64,000 bases of DNA from contig JASJZH010000006.1 in the NCBI GenBank assembly GCA_037178975.1, positions 10,850,001 to 10,914,000 of the forward strand, in the 5' to 3' direction. How positions within the stretch are numbered: the stretch's first letter is position 1; each line of letters starts with the position of its first letter. This DNA is from Oscheius tipulae (Eukaryota; Nematoda; Chromadorea; Rhabditida; Rhabditidae). Under the pieces are notes generated by a model. That model did not search any database. It was given only the letters and a program-made list of their open reading frames with translations, and was not told where the DNA came from. This document shows positions 11,273 through 25,000 of the stretch, in pieces. A program made the translations under genes and the position numbers.

Positions 11273-14027
11273 CTGAAAAGAGTAGGTGAGTGGCGCTGAA
11301 GAGTACGCAACAAAAAGACAAGTTCGGCGATAATCGCCAAGATGTACAGTCACGCCATCTGGAAGTCTAATTCAAATTAGTTGTCAGACAAGGCCGGACA
11401 AGGCTTTATGGAGGACGGCGAGGTCATCACCTCTGACCGATGCAAGAGGAACGATCTGTTCCCTCTCTCTCGCTCTGTCAGAGATAGAAAAAGGTGGGCG
11501 GAGGGGTTAAAAAAACCACCCGTCTCAATGGTCTATCAGCGAAGAGTGATGATTGCAAACACGAGGAGTAGGATGTTGCGAAGGCTAGACACACACAGAT
11601 CTGGCCATGTCTGTGGGGTGAGATTTTGGAATTTAGGAAAGGTATACAAGGAAATTTGGAACCTTCTACCGAGAGTCTTTTGAACAGCTCTCTGCAAAAC
11701 CACGGCATTTGAAATTTGTCTAGGCTTCTAAGACATCAAACTTGAAAAAGAGAAAAAGTTAAAGATTTGGGAGGCTAATTGATACTGAAGCTAACCAGAT
11801 ACCTATGGTGGCACTTCGCCCCGCCCCTACAGTCAGGAAGACACGTCATTCTTAATTAGAGGTACCTGGAAGTTAGTTTTGATGAGAGAGAGAGACCTCA
11901 GTCTTCGGTTTAAGAGTTGTTTATTTATAACGAAATGAGCCATTAATGAAGGGGAGCAATGTTGACGACGTTTTTGAAGAAGAGAACCTTTTCTGGTGGG
12001 ATGCAAGTAAGACTGGAGACTAGTTGCTAGAAGTTCAAATAATCTGTCAAGAGCAAATTTTGGTTTAAATGACCAAGAAGTTCTTTTGAGTCCAGTCTAA
12101 AGAACAGTTTGCGGTGAAAAGTTAGACAGTCAGGTCAAGTTAGAGATGTGGTAGCACAACAATAAGGGACAGGGCTTTCTGACTTTTCGGGCCGCTTCTT
12201 GTTCTTGTTCAATTAACTGGCATCAGCTGTTTCGATTTTGCAATTTTTCGAATTTCCTGTACAGCCACCAAACCTTAAAGTGGCATCATCCCCCAGCCAC
12301 CCACGATCTCAATATACACATCCCCACATGATCACCTCGTCCGATACCCACCTAGAGACACTGGGAATATGTTGGTAGACGTAGAGAGAGCCGGAGATTA
12401 ACAAGTAACCCAGGGCGTGTCGGAGACCGGAAAACTTTTTGAGCTGTTATTCAGCTGAGAGAAGATTGACAGAGTTCAAAGAAAAAGGCCGGAGAGCACA
12501 TGAGTCTGTTGGTGAAAATACAGCTGATGATGTCAGAGCCGACTGGTGAGTTTGACGAGGTACGTCACAAAAAGAACGAGCCACGAGGTAGTGTTCGAAA
12601 ATGTTTTGTGGGAAGCGGAAGCGGCTCTTTGTGCAGTTGGGGAGTATGTGGCGGACGTGTCAAACGGCGACAGACGAAAAAACTGTTAACAGCCGAATTT
12701 TCACATGCAACGTCAGTGTTCTCGCCTCTCCTCGGCTGGCAGTCTTGAACTATAGAAAAGTGCACTGTTCGTGGGTGATGTTCCCACCGTACGTCAGCAA
12801 CGTTCAAGCAAACAGTATTTGGCCGTGCAGCTGACACCACTCCAGACTTGAGTAACAGTCTGCGAACTATCTGACAATTGGGGCCCACGATCAAGAAACT
12901 TCCTCTAATCATCCTGACCTCTCTGAAAAGGATGAATTTTTTGAAGAGTCTCTGATGAACTGTCCCTCACTTAGAAGAAGTGTCAATGTATTCAAAATTA
13001 TCAGATGGAACTGAGTTCTATGTTCTCAGGTTATCTAATGACTCAGAAATCACGGAGGGGCCAAAAAAGTTTCACTCTCGATTATTGCTTCGTTTATCCT
13101 CATCACATGATCGTAGTGTCTTGTTGAGAGTTTAAAGTACAAAATGTAGGCAACTTCCTGGACCAAGAAGACAAAAGCTCAAATTTGAGCAAATTAACCC
13201 AGGTCCATAAAAATTGACGAAGTTCCTAACCTCTGTCCCTCCTCGAATTCTGACTCGGTAGACCAGAACACTTTTCTGTGTTCTGCATACTTCGTCTTCA
13301 AGATGAAAGAGTTGTTTTAAAGCGAGCCCCGTTTAAATTCGGCGCGCAAACTTGGAAGCTGTCGTAGTAAAAAACAAAAGTTTTGACCAAACCAATACAA
13401 TAAAAACCTGTCTGAAGGTTTTTCCAATGTTCCACAAGTTGGCAAAACGTTCGTCGTACTTAGGACTCAAGCCCGCACATTTTTGGAAAAAAAACTACTT
13501 CACTTTTTGGTACCTAAGACTGCACTTTCCAGACTCGAATTCAGCTCATATCCAACAATAAGATGAGTCTTCAAAAGCATGGTACTTAGTAGTAAGAGCT
13601 GTCTACTAGCAATACAGTTGCCCCGTGTTCTAATCCCGACACTGTGAAGAGGCTTCCAGCATCTTAAAATGTCATGTAACTGACTCAGAGATCAGTGTGT
13701 TTACTAATGCGCTAGTTTCACACTTTGGAATGATCAAGTAGCACGTAAGACTTCCTTATTGCTCCGAAGCGTTGTAACCAAGTGAGACATCCGTCTCATT
13801 TTAACTGACTGCATGCAGATGAACAATTTTCGGGATCAGCTCACGCGGAGAAGTCGTTTTTTTGCTCTGTTCCAATAAATAGCAATGACATGAAACGAGC
13901 ACTATTCATATACATAATACATATCCGTAGTTTGACAAAAAAATGCGAATTCGCTATGCAATTCGTGGATATCTTCTCTGCCGTTACCCGATAATGGATT
14001 CTTCACAAGCGTATGATGGGTTGGTAG
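11273..14027. other. 2.7 kb with no recognisable gene
   Basis: Open frames on both strands are short and without signal peptides, motifs or matching splice sites. The part next to 11.27 kb is probably the promoter of the PLA2-like gene. A GAGAGAGAG run lies near 11.886 kb. Confidence 0.45.
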
Positions 14028-17000
14028 TTAGACGGGAACTTCGGGCTCCTGGTTTGGTCGAAAGAGAAAAGCACAGACGGAATCCTTGTGAATCTGAAAA
14101 TGGAATAATCTTGGTATCATAAAAGTGGATAGACCTTTTTCTCTTTCCTCCTGAGCATTTGACGCGGGTCATCGACTGGAGGAGCGTCACCTCGAATAGC
14201 ACGCAAATCTCCAGTCTCGGGCTTCTTCAAGGAGCTCCTGATGTCTTCTTTTTGCTCCTCCGCAGCCGACTGGTAGCTGAAAGATTTAAAAAAGTTGTGG
14301 TTAAGCTGTCGTCCAATAGCCAATAAATTGTCATCATTTTGTTTACAGCCAAGTTTGCCTGCATGGCTTCTCAGGTCATCAAACTGAACAAAAGTTCGTA
14401 AAACCCACTCGGATTCTGAGGCTGAGAAGTTGGGATCGGGTGGCATAGGAAAGCAGCCCTCTTCCGCCTGAATCTCGTAGACTCTTTTCGAGTGCATGAC
14501 TACATTAGAGTATTGGGAAGCTGAAAGAGTTTTCGGTTTCCAACAAACCAGAAAAACCCACAAAGAGGATCCTTTAGGTCTCCGGAAGCGAGTGACCTAT
14601 GCATAAAGCGCATCATAACGTAGCAGGCCAGAAAAACAAGAATTATGCAAGTTAGGACGACGACGAGAAGGACAAGTCCGCTCAGGCTGAAAGGAATCAT
14701 ATTGACTGGAAAGGAGAGGAACACAAGTGATCGTATCTCAATGCCATTAATGGAAAGGACCCTCTGCCTACAATGATTACTATCTCAACTCACTTTCCAT
14801 TTTTAGCCGTCGCGATCAATGAATAAAGCAGATTTTCTGCACGACCTTCTTCTGAGGGCACCTCGTCAAATATCAGATCTGGCATCTCATCTGCACCGTG
14901 TATTGACATCTGAAATTAAATGTTTATGAGCTGATATTTGAAGAAACATTGATCACACTATGAATTATTGAAAATTGGGAAGCATAGGGGTATATTAGCA
15001 GACCGCTTGGCTATCAACAACATATCCGTTGTGGTCTAGTGGTTAGGATTTACGGCTCTCACCCGTAAGGCCCGGGTTCGATTCCCGGCAACGGAAGAAA
15101 TCTTTTTGTCGTTTTCGCTTAATGCAGACCATTCTTAGACACAAATACGGCTATTCTTAATGGCCTCACTATTGCGTGGGAGGCAATATACAAGCTCAAA
15201 CAAGGAACAACGACTGAGAGAGAGGAAACTAACAGACCGATGAATTATTTACGGTTCACAGCATAGGCCCGGAGGCTAAAGGAGGAAAATCACTAGAAGG
15301 CGAGAAGGAGGACATCACGTATCATTGATATCGATCAGACAATCCTGCTTAGGATTATTCCCGAAGCAAAAAACATAGAAGGGAGAGAGGCCCAGCCCGC
15401 TGACGCCAAGGCCATCGACTAGCTGGATTTCTCGAAGATCTCTCACGGAATTCTAGTAGTTACCTGGAACAGTGAGAAAGACAAATGGCCAATCCGAAAA
15501 ATAATCCGTGTGTGAATTTTTGGTGAGAGAGAGAGCTTCTTGGACACAATAGAAAGAGAGTGAACAACAATTGTTGCCTAGACGTAAGATGAATGACTCG
15601 TTTCCGTAGATGTCTGCCCAGGATTCCGAAAGATCGACAAAAAGAGGCAAGAGATCTCGACATACTCTCTCAGAGCTGCCATTCGACAATGTGGGAAGGC
15701 TCGGGATAATCCACCCTCCGAATCCGGTCAGAATTTCAAATGAAATCACAAGATGGGAATATTCGGAGAGTATAGTGCTCCAGAAACAAAAGGGCTCTGG
15801 GGCTTCTTGAAGTAGGAGGAGGAAAAACATATCGTGACACGAGTGTGCTAGACTTATAATCGATTCAGATGAACCTTATTATGTTTGTGAAGCTGTGACA
15901 CTTATTCGGTTGAATTGTTTGACAAAAAAAAACGTTCCACCTCTTTTCCGCATCACCAGAGGTCATGAATTGGAGTTTCTTAGCAAAGAGAGAAAGAGAG
16001 CGAGAGCACTCCTTTCAGACGACATAAATGGAACGATTGTGTTACGTTTTTAAGAAGGAAAAGGCCGCATTCTTGACACGGATTACTCGGATAAGCTGGG
16101 CTACGAAAAGATGAACACCCCACCCCGTAAGCAAACAGTGTATGTATTTCAATTGAGGGGTCTCCTCGAAAACAACTCCAGCTTTGAAAATAAGCATATG
16201 CGGAACGTCCTTTTAGTGACCTCATGGTCTATGCAAATTATTTTAGCTGCCAGAAGAAATGGCAATTCTTAGGAGGCAGGATTCAAGAAGAGACACCTCT
16301 CAATGGTCTAAATCGGATTAAGAGCGATAGATACGCACATGGCAGAAAAAGATCTGACTTATTGGGGTCGAGGATTAGTCCCACGGAAGAAACCATCCCT
16401 CAAATTAGAGCTTTCCATTACCTCTCTGTGTCTTTTGTAGATGGGCGGAAAGGACATGGCTTGCAGCTGCTTCGTCAGCTGAAGGTGACGGAAATGGCTA
16501 GCTTTAAGAGCCTGATCCGGCAGCGTAGGCACCTTTTTAGATATTCCAATTGAAAATGGCCGCAGAATGGTGACAGCCGCGTGAAAGCTCTTGCCTTTCT
16601 GCAACGAAGAGAGGTGGAGAAAGAGAAAAGAGAGCAGGAGCTAGTTGCGGTAATCTGTTTCACGCGCGCGTCAGAAATCGAATATAGGTGGATTCTATTC
16701 AGAGAAGCGACACACACAGGATATGAGAATGATATTGGTGCTATAGGATTGCTCTCCTGGCGACCAGGATACATCACGTCGTGTGGGCTGCAACAATTAA
16801 CAAAGTCACTCAGCAACCAGAACAATACTCATGGGCTTCCTGAAGACTTGTCATCCTGAGGGACAGCAACAGCTAAGTTCATCGAATCTGGACATTTGAT
16901 CTCACAAAACCCGGAAATCTAATGGAGAAGTCAACTCGTCGAGGTGTGAACCGCCATGCCGGAAATCGAATTATACTCATGTGAATAACTAATCAGCGCC

Positions 17001-17516
17001 AAGAGAAAACAGGAAAAAAGAAGGCTAACCCGTTGTAGATGAAAGTGAGACATTGCTTGTTGTCAGCCAGCGGTAGCCGAGGCAGTAGCCGGAAATGGGA
17101 AGTGAACCTCCCAGGACCGGAGAATCTCACGAATTACTAGAATAAATTAAAAGCCACCACATATCTTTCTCACGCTGAGAGAGAATACTGAGCTGAATCA
17201 GGCTTGGTAGCAGGTGATTTCTGTATAGAGACAGAGGGGCAGTGCATCTCAAAATTGACCTCGTAAAGAAGCGGAAACGTCAGCTCAACAAACTCATATG
17301 GGGCCTGGTCAAGTGGCAGCCAAAATGAGCGCCAGTGATGGTAGTTGGGTGCCTGGCACGTCAACGGGATCAGTGGATCTCTCTATTTTTGAAAAGGCCA
17401 GAGGCTTATGACTGAATATTGTTTGATCACTTTCTGCTCAGCTAGAAGAACACTGCGACCTTCTCAGTTTGTGGGATACGTGGAGGACTGGAGGTGGAAA
17501 CATTTTGTTTTCAATT
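14028..17516 (-). CDS. Unrecognised single-pass membrane protein, multi-exon (boundaries uncertain)
   Basis: Exon-like open frames with good splice borders occur in order on the minus strand. One at about 17.17-17.38 kb reads TCQAPNYHHWRSFW and ends at a GTGAGA donor. One at about 17.04-17.13 kb contains RLPLADNKQCLTF. One at about 16.5-16.8 kb contains DVMYPGRQESNPIAPISF. One at 15.47-15.83 kb contains CFWSTILSEYSHLV and WADIYGNESF. One at 14.79-14.91 kb begins after TTTAATTTCAG. The 14.5-14.7 kb exon holds a clear membrane span (LVLLVVVLTCIILVFLACYV), and a cytoplasmic tail ends at 14028 with RPNQEPEVPV. This suggests a type I receptor-like protein with a beta-rich, possibly CUB-like ectodomain. 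Phases around the 14.8 kb exon do not join cleanly, so this could be two genes. Confidence 0.45.
15025..15095 (+). tRNA. tRNA-Glu, anticodon CUC
   Basis: 71 nt with a perfect seven-base acceptor stem (TCCGTTG with CAACGGA), a D arm containing GTCTAGTGGTTAGGA (the internal A box), anticodon loop with CTC, and a T arm GGGTTCGATTCCC (B box). A T-run follows at once (TCTTTTTG, about 15101), as expected for RNA polymerase III termination. No intron. It lies antisense to and between exons of the minus-strand membrane-protein gene. Confidence 0.95.
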
Positions 17517-17974
17517 AAAGATATGAATCATTGGTGGTAAAAGCATAATTATTTACGCTAAGGGTATGGTATATGGGTTCTACTTGTGTGCAAAACTTTA
17601 CTGGAACAAATCTGTCTCTGTCAACCTACTACTAGAATCAAAAAGTAACATCTAAGGGAATATATGCAAAGCTTTTGGATTAATCTTTGAAAAAACTGCT
17701 CAGTACGAGCGTTTTGAAACAAGCAGCATGCTATTTTTTTTCTTTTTATCTTGCGATGAAAACTCACAGATGTTGTAAAGTCTCAAATTAAAACAAAACA
17801 AGAGTCTTAGTTATATCTCTCTTTGGAAGCATGTGAAAAGAAGTAACTGGATCGGGATGAAGATGAAGAATGTTCAACCATTATGTCATTCCAAAGATTC
17901 ACTGTAAATAGCGTAACTAGTGTGTACATACTTCACAACCTATCAAAAAATCTGAAGTTTAATTCTTAATTATC

Positions 17975-19005
17975 CTAGCTTTTGCATAACTGTAACATTT
18001 GTAGGTTAGGCACGTAATGATAGTAGATCTCGTTAAAAATATTAGCAGCTTTTTTTAGAGCAAAATATGGCTCGACATCAGTCAAATTCTGTTGCTCGTA
18101 CGATGCTATAATCTTGTAAAGGCGACATACTGACCGTGTCCTCTGTGTCGTCATCTTGAGACTGTTGTGAGGAGTGGCTAGCTCCCATCGGCGAAACTGA
18201 GCCAAATGAGACAAGAGGAAATGTGTAATTGGAATTTGGCCTGCGAGACAGAAAGACTAATAATTGCTACGAGGTGAGAAGTTGTAGTCGTGACTTGACT
18301 TGCAAAAAGAAGAACCCGGAGCTCATAAAACTTACATTGCGTTTTCCCATGGTCGCATTGAGAAGAAAAACCTCATGTCGGAGCAGATGTTGCATCTGGA
18401 AGAAACGGTCAGCATAGATGGAAGAAGTCATCGCAGAAATGAGCAGGTTTTCTTGTTATAAGCATATTCACCTCTTTAAATAAAAAAACCGCGTGAATTA
18501 CAGCTAAATAAGACGGTTTGAATCGTCTTTTAATGAGCTATGCGTAATATTGCTGTACTTTTTTTTTTTGATTTGACGCAAACAGAAAGTTCCACAAAAA
18601 GAATGAAGACTAGTATCGAAAACAATGGCATAACTGGGGGTAATTGCCAAAAATGTACGACTCCTAAGGGGAATCGTTGTTCTATCATAATATATGGTTA
18701 AAGTTTTTGGGAAGGTTCCAGTATAGGGGTTAACCGTTTCAAACAAACAGACATTGCTCCCCCTCTCTCTTCCTCCCATGGAAAACAGATTATCAACCGG
18801 GTGGCAGGCAGCATAGACTGTTGAAAACAGCGCGTGTAAGACCTAACCAAAACTTTCTCGCGTTAAATGTATAGCCCCAGAAATTGATACCTTCCAAAAA
18901 TTGGGACGCATTAGAAGCATTCCTGGGAAAGAGATGTGCGCTATGTTTAGAATATCTCAGATTGGCTAAATATGGCTCGACCGGAGCTTTTGGCTCGGAA
19001 AGCAA
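17975..19005 (-). other. Exon-like segments of an unassigned minus-strand gene
   Basis: Three stretches read like protein and have plausible borders. One at 18.79-19.0 kb contains PYLANLRYSKHSAHLFPRN. One at 18.57-18.76 kb contains SNVCLFETVNPYTGTFPKTL and RTFLAITPSYAIVFD. One at 18.02-18.22 kb can be read as a Ser/Gln/Asp-rich C-terminus ending PLQDYSIVRATEFD and a stop, joined through a GTAAGT donor to CNICSDMRFFF. I could not connect them into one frame with confidence and recognise no family. Confidence 0.3.
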
Positions 19006-19534
19006 CTGCAGCGGATGTACTTGAGGACTCTCTTACTAAAAGTGGCTAATAAGTGAACTGGGGAGAGACAAAATGAAATTCGGGAAAAAGAGGAGGAAGA
19101 AAACAAGCAGAAGTTGTTAATCATGTGTCCCAATGAGGACTCTTGGGAAGAAGAAGTGGTTCAGACGGAACAATCTTTCGAACAATATCACACGGAAGTG
19201 TCCTATGGGTGGAAAAAAGAAAAGAGAATTGCCTCCAATTTGATGATCTTAAAGAATCACAGTAAGGGTATGGGGAAATTAGGTGGTTTTCTGCAGGCTT
19301 TGGAAACACTCATTCTGACACACCGAAACCTGGAAACTCTTATATTGTTTAACGCAAATGGTGTTTATCGTTAAGAACTAGGAATTTTGGATGATAACCT
19401 GCAGTTTAATAGTTCTCGACGGCACCTACTAGCTTTGTGCTGTCCAGCAAATTTGTAGCATTTAATCTCTGCTACATCTTTGCAATGCACCTTGAAGCTT
19501 GAAAATCCTTCGGTACCAAGGAGAATCTAAGTCG

Positions 19535-20120
19535 CTAATTTTCAATTTTTTCAATCAGGTTGAATTTCTCACTGTAATCAAAGCATTGTGATACATAGGC
19601 ATACCGTGGAAAGTATAATGGTTTTCTCGGGTAATGTTCACACATATTTGCCAAAAATTGAAGTTTGTTCCTTAAATTGTTGTTTATAACTTCTTTCCTC
19701 CTTCTGTTGTTCAGATGCGCGTGCAGATCATTCATACTCTCGTAGCCTCCAAATCTATAAATTGTGTTTTGTCTTCTGATTAAGCCTCGCATTTTTATTT
19801 TGGACAAAACGGTTCGACTGATTGACTACAATATGTTGGAAATAGAGAGCTGAAGTTTCAATTTTACGTTGTTCCGCAGTCTATGGTAAATGACGTCAAT
19901 GCTAAAACATATTCTCATTATTGAAAAAGATAGGACTATTTTCAATAGTCTTCAAATAGTTTGAGCTGACCGAACTGCAAGAAGATTCATCCTCTATTTC
20001 GTATTCCATCCCCAAAAGTCCCTCCCAGAACAAAACAAGTTCCTTCGTACCATTTATAAAAAGATACAAGTTGTGCATTAGCTTCGGCTGGTAAGCAAAC
20101 AAGCTAAAAGCTGCATACAA
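19535..20120 (-). other. Two exon-like open frames, unassigned
   Basis: The upper frame contains HNLYLFINGTKELVLFWEGL and an acidic serine-rich stretch. The lower contains RRQNTIYRFGGYESMNDL and YPRKPLYFPRYAYVSQCF. Both have protein-like composition despite AT-rich sequence. A TTGTAG acceptor precedes the lower one, but I found no convincing donor to join them. They may be one small gene or an old gene fragment. Confidence 0.3.
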
Positions 20121-20336
20121 GTTGTGAAAAAAATTGCCATAAATGAGGACAGAGAGGTGCAGTTATACAGAAAAATTGCAATTCTTAGTATTCGGAGGGG
20201 TGCACACACGCAATAGAAGCCTGACAAGAAGTGGGTTAAAAGTGGGACTGGCCCCTCAATGACACGGAGCTCGGGAGGGAACCCTCGGGTACAAGTTAAG
20301 GGAAAGATTAGAAATAGGCTAACCGGCGAACGACTA

Positions 20337-21362
20337 TTACTGATCCTTCTTCTCAGCTTCGGCAGCGGCACGCTTCAAGAACGGCAACTTCTCCTCGACC
20401 CTGGAAACAAAAGTATGAAATTCGGGTGTTTCGAAACTTACAGCTGAGTGACATTGTGGACATGTCCAGAAATGACAGCGAGCTGCTGGTCAATGGGCTC
20501 CTGGTAGGTCTCGTAGACCTTGGGGATGGTGAAAACACCGAGGACAGCTGAAAGAGCAAACATTGAAAACATATAGGAATGAGACTTACTCAAGATGACA
20601 AGAGCGAATCCGGAAAACCAGGCAGAGACGTAGGTCAAGGACCAGAGAAGAAGAACGAACTTTACAGACTCGAAAATGTTTTCGACGAAGACGAGTTTCT
20701 TGGCCTTGGTGGCCAGGCAAGTGAGGTTTTCGGCGAGAACATCGACTTGAGCGTGGACCTTCTCCTGAGGGAGGATGAGGTCCTTGTTAAGGTAGTCCCT
20801 GAAAAATGGAATCTTATCTTGTCATTTTGACACATTCGCCTTAAGATAAGCGCTATCTCTCATTGTGTGCTAGCGGTTCTTTTGACGCCCGACGCGAACT
20901 GACCAGGACTTTTTGTACGCGGGGGTCAAATATTGATGAGTCGGAACTTACTGGAAGGGATTTTCTCCACCAGTCTTCTTGATCTGGGCCTCGACAGCCT
21001 TGAAGATACGGAATCCGAGAGTACCGGCGAGGACAGCCAGGCCAGAGTAGGAAAGGATGGACAGAAGGGGGTACCTTAAGATTCGAAAATAAAAATAGGC
21101 TAAGTGACTCACTTGGCAACGATGAAGACGGCGAGCAGACTCAGGGAGAGAGCAATGGCAGACTTCTTGGGATCACGCCAGTAGACGAGGTCGAGCACTA
21201 AAAAAAGATGAATTATAAAACATCAGTCTTTTTTGCATGTCATCACTCTTGGGGGGGATTCTAGTGGGAATTGGCTGGGCATATAGACAAACCTTGACCG
21301 ACAAAGTCTTCAGCAGGCTTGTAAGCCACCTTGGAGACTTTTCTGAACTTGGGTTGAGCCAT
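20337..21362 (-). CDS. Reticulon, short isoform
   Basis: An alternative first exon starts MAQPKFRKVSKVAYKP at 21362 and ends in phase 1 (GTTTGT donor, about 21.29 kb), joining the shared exon LDLVYWRDP. The product is essentially the bare reticulon homology domain of about 210 residues. Its position directly upstream of the shared exons suggests a proximal promoter in about 21.37-21.75 kb. Confidence 0.85.
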
Positions 21363-22066
21363 ATCGCAACGGTGTACAGCCAGCAGCGAGGACGAGGCCA
21401 ATGAGAATAGCCAACAATCTTAGCCCCGTTACCAGCTCTGCGTCACTGTCGTGACCGGGCTACAGTCACCTGTACGCTCCGCAATCACCACTATATATTG
21501 CTGCGCTTTGATCGCGTCTCCGCTCTCGGTGTGCTATCTCTGCCAATATCATGTCTACAGTCTCTGCGAAACAATGAACATCATGACACTATCTCCGCGC
21601 GACACCGCCCACCATCCCGGCATAAAGTTTTGCAGTTCTGGCCCCTACTTCCAACACGATATCATGTCCTGCCAATCTCGCAACAGCTATCAATCCCTTC
21701 AAGACGAGAAGAGAGGGGATTTCTTTGCTGGGCAGTAAAAAAGATTACTGCCTAGATAAGAACAAATAAACAAACACTTTCAGCTTTTTGCGTTAGCCTT
21801 TCACGTGAATGGTCACCTGCGCAGCGAGTATCAAAGGTCAAGATTAAGTGACCGCTCTGGTATAATTTATGACTGGGAGTGCATAGTAGTAGTCTCTTAC
21901 CTTCTTTTCGCTGCTTGATAGCTTCCTTAGAGAATGTTCCTATGGCATAGGCGGTCATTGCGACCGAAGCCACCAGCGAGACCCACAATCCGACACGGAC
22001 TATACATGATGTTAAAAGGGAGATGAGTGCATACAAGCCCCTCCCTAAGGCACCGGCTTTACTCAT
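20337..22066 (-). CDS. Reticulon, alternative isoform with hydrophobic first exon
   Basis: A second alternative first exon starts MSKAGALGRGLYALISLL at 22066. It contains a hydrophobic span (RVGLWVSLVASVAMTAYAIG) and ends KQRKEG in phase 1 at a GTAAGA donor (about 21.90 kb), the same phase as the other two first exons. It would add one extra membrane segment before the reticulon domain. The phase match is the main support; no transcript evidence is available here. Confidence 0.65.
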
Positions 22067-25000
22067 TTCACTAAAATTCGGCTCTGTCAATTAACTGAAA
22101 ACGAAGAGGGAGAGATGAAGGAAAGCTATTAAAGAGGGCAGCAGATGCATGAGAATAAGCCGATAATTAAGAGGAGCAATTGTGATAGTGGAGAGCGAGA
22201 GCATTCTCTCTAAAATGACCAGTGGTCTTCCTCTTGGGAGGAATGTGTGTAGTCATTATATCGATGTGGGGGGTGGGAGAGCAGCAAGCCGTCACAGAGG
22301 ATAAATGAAATTTTGGAATTTGCGCAAGAGAACGAAACGAAGAGACTATCATTGTAAGACTCTGCCTCATGAAATCAATACACCTTCAAGGATAATCAAC
22401 ATGTAAATAATTTCGAAATGTCTGTTGTGTGGCAGAAATTGGACATGCGCGTGATGGCCGGCTTGTTGTGTGGTTCTGGAGCCAAGCGGCGATGCGAGTA
22501 ATCTACGAAATTGGCAGAAATTTCCAAGCAATCTAGAAGAGAGTAGAGAAAGTGTTCTATCGGTGTTGCGCAGCACAGTACTGACGCTGATGCTTTCAAA
22601 AGTGCCGCTAAAAATGGCGCGAAAAGGTCTGTTGTTCGGAGGAGGCCAGGGCAGATGCAGATGCTAGATGGAGTTACCCACAATTTTGGAGAGGAGAGGA
22701 AAAAACAACGATCAATGACTAGAAGGCATAGAATGGGGCACATATAGTGACAATTAGGTGGCGGCCAACCATAACTGTGTGTGAAACATACCGGTCAGAA
22801 ACTGGAGAGGTCACGTGGAAGACACTACAACTGGCACAAAATGCATTACTACTCATGCATATGTTTGTTTACATTAGGCTCAGCCTCTCGTAGGGTTGGA
22901 GTAAAATATCGTAGTATTGAATTAACGAGCAAGGAGAGGGAGTAAGAAGGCCAAGGCGGGAAATTAGAGCGAGGCTTATCCTTTCCCTGCCTCGTCCTCT
23001 CGCAAATGGGCAGCTGACCGACACGTGACATTAAAGAATGGAATAGCTAATTACCCCCTCTACCTCCCAACCAGGTGGGCATCATGCGGTAAACAAGCTT
23101 TCGTACTTATTACTTACGACAATTATCTCAGGCTGGAAAGTGATAAAGTGGGATTGTAATGAGCGGGGAAGCTCGAGAGATGCCCATAGAAGAGCCACTA
23201 TTGAGGAGCGGCCCAGATGGCACAGTAGAATTTCCAAAAGGGGGGGTAGATCGAAAAGAGAAAGCGGAGACGTAGTTAAACCCTGAAGTAACGACAAGGG
23301 TCTTCATCAATTGAAGCTGCGCGACAAAGAAGACAACAAGCTTTGATGTTGCAAGAAGGCGGAGAGACCACACACTACCCGGATGATTTCTCCTTCCACT
23401 GGGCCCCACCACAACCACCACCCCGTCATATCGATCCCAAACCACCCAATTCAGGGCTGTGAGAACAATATTCCTCGCTGTCCCTTGCCTCTCTGGGCTC
23501 TCGTTGATTAGCATACAACTGGCTCGCGCTCTCATGTGACCCTGCAGGCTATTTGGGGCGGTTACTTGGCTCGCTGCCATTTGCAAACCAGCCCAAAGAC
23601 AACATAGACGTACTCACATGAGGGACAGCGCTCTCTTCAGAATAGAATTCAATGGCAGCGCGCGCATGTTGCGTCTTCCCTTCGCGAAAGTGATACGTTT
23701 ACCCGTGCTGAAAGGAGCCTGAAACTTACGGCAGGGGTCCACTTTCTTGAAGTCGAACCACGGCTCAGCGTGTCCAGGACTGTGCTTGAGAATCGAATGA
23801 TGAGAATCGGCTAAAACATCCATTATTTTTTAACTATTTTGCAAAAAACCAACTGTGAGAGTGGGTAGGATGTCCATGCCCGAGATTAACCAAAGATGGC
23901 TTAAAGTCCTCTTCACTGATTTCCTTGGGAGGAGTAGGAGGACGGGGCTCGCTCTCGAAGCCACTAAAATTAAATGCTACATTTTTTCAGTCTCTTCTTA
24001 CGGATGCCTATGAACGTAGTCATGCAGGGCTGGAGGGACGGGAACATCTTCCAAGAGCTCTTCCTCTTCCTGCTGATCAGGAATTTCGGGGATGGTCAGA
24101 GGTCCGTGCCTCTGATGCGGAATCTCCTCCGGCTCCGGGGTGCGACGGAAATCGGGTTCAGGCTCCTCATCAGAGTTCTTGTGGTGCTGCTTGACAACTT
24201 CTTGGAAGTCATCATTTTCGTGCATAGACTCCAAAACGTCATCGACCTACAAGAAAATGTTTAACACGCAGTAAGCACACGTCACCTCATTGTGTACCGT
24301 GTTGATCTGTTGCTGAACTTCTTCGGTAAAGCCCGGAGCATGGGGCTCTCCAAAAATAGGCTCTTTGTGGTGATCCTCCTGGTGAATCTTGTCACCAGCT
24401 TCCTGTACAGCCTCGTCTACCAATTCCTTGGCCTGCTGGCCAAAGTCCAGGAGCTAAAAATTTGATTAAATAGCCCAAAGATTCCTGATTTACATCATCG
24501 TTATAGCTAGGATGATGCGGTTCAGGAACATAATGATGGACAGGCTCGGGATGGTGCTCCTCGAAATGAGGCTCGGGAAGTTTGTGCTCGGGTTCGTGGT
24601 GAGACACAGGTTCAGGAACAAGAGGGGAATCTTCACGTGGGATATAGGGCTCTGAAGACACTGATTTGTCATGTCCTTTTTGCATATAACCATGATGCGC
24701 TCGGCTGAATTCAAGATCATGGACTGGGGAATCGTTTCTCGGAATATCAATCAGATCACCGGCATCTTGAGGAACACGATGATGATCCTGATGATGCTGC
24801 ATTTGTTCCATGTTGAACGAGTCGGAATGCTGAATAATAGCCGTATCAAAAGAACTCCAGCGGCACTGATATTATTGAGCACATGCCTCGTTCATATGTT
24901 TGTTTTGAGAGGAGAACGTACCAGAAGAAGTGTCGAAATAGATTATTTTCGGTCTAGTTAACAAAAGAAGATGTTGTCATATCATGACGCGTGCTCAAGG

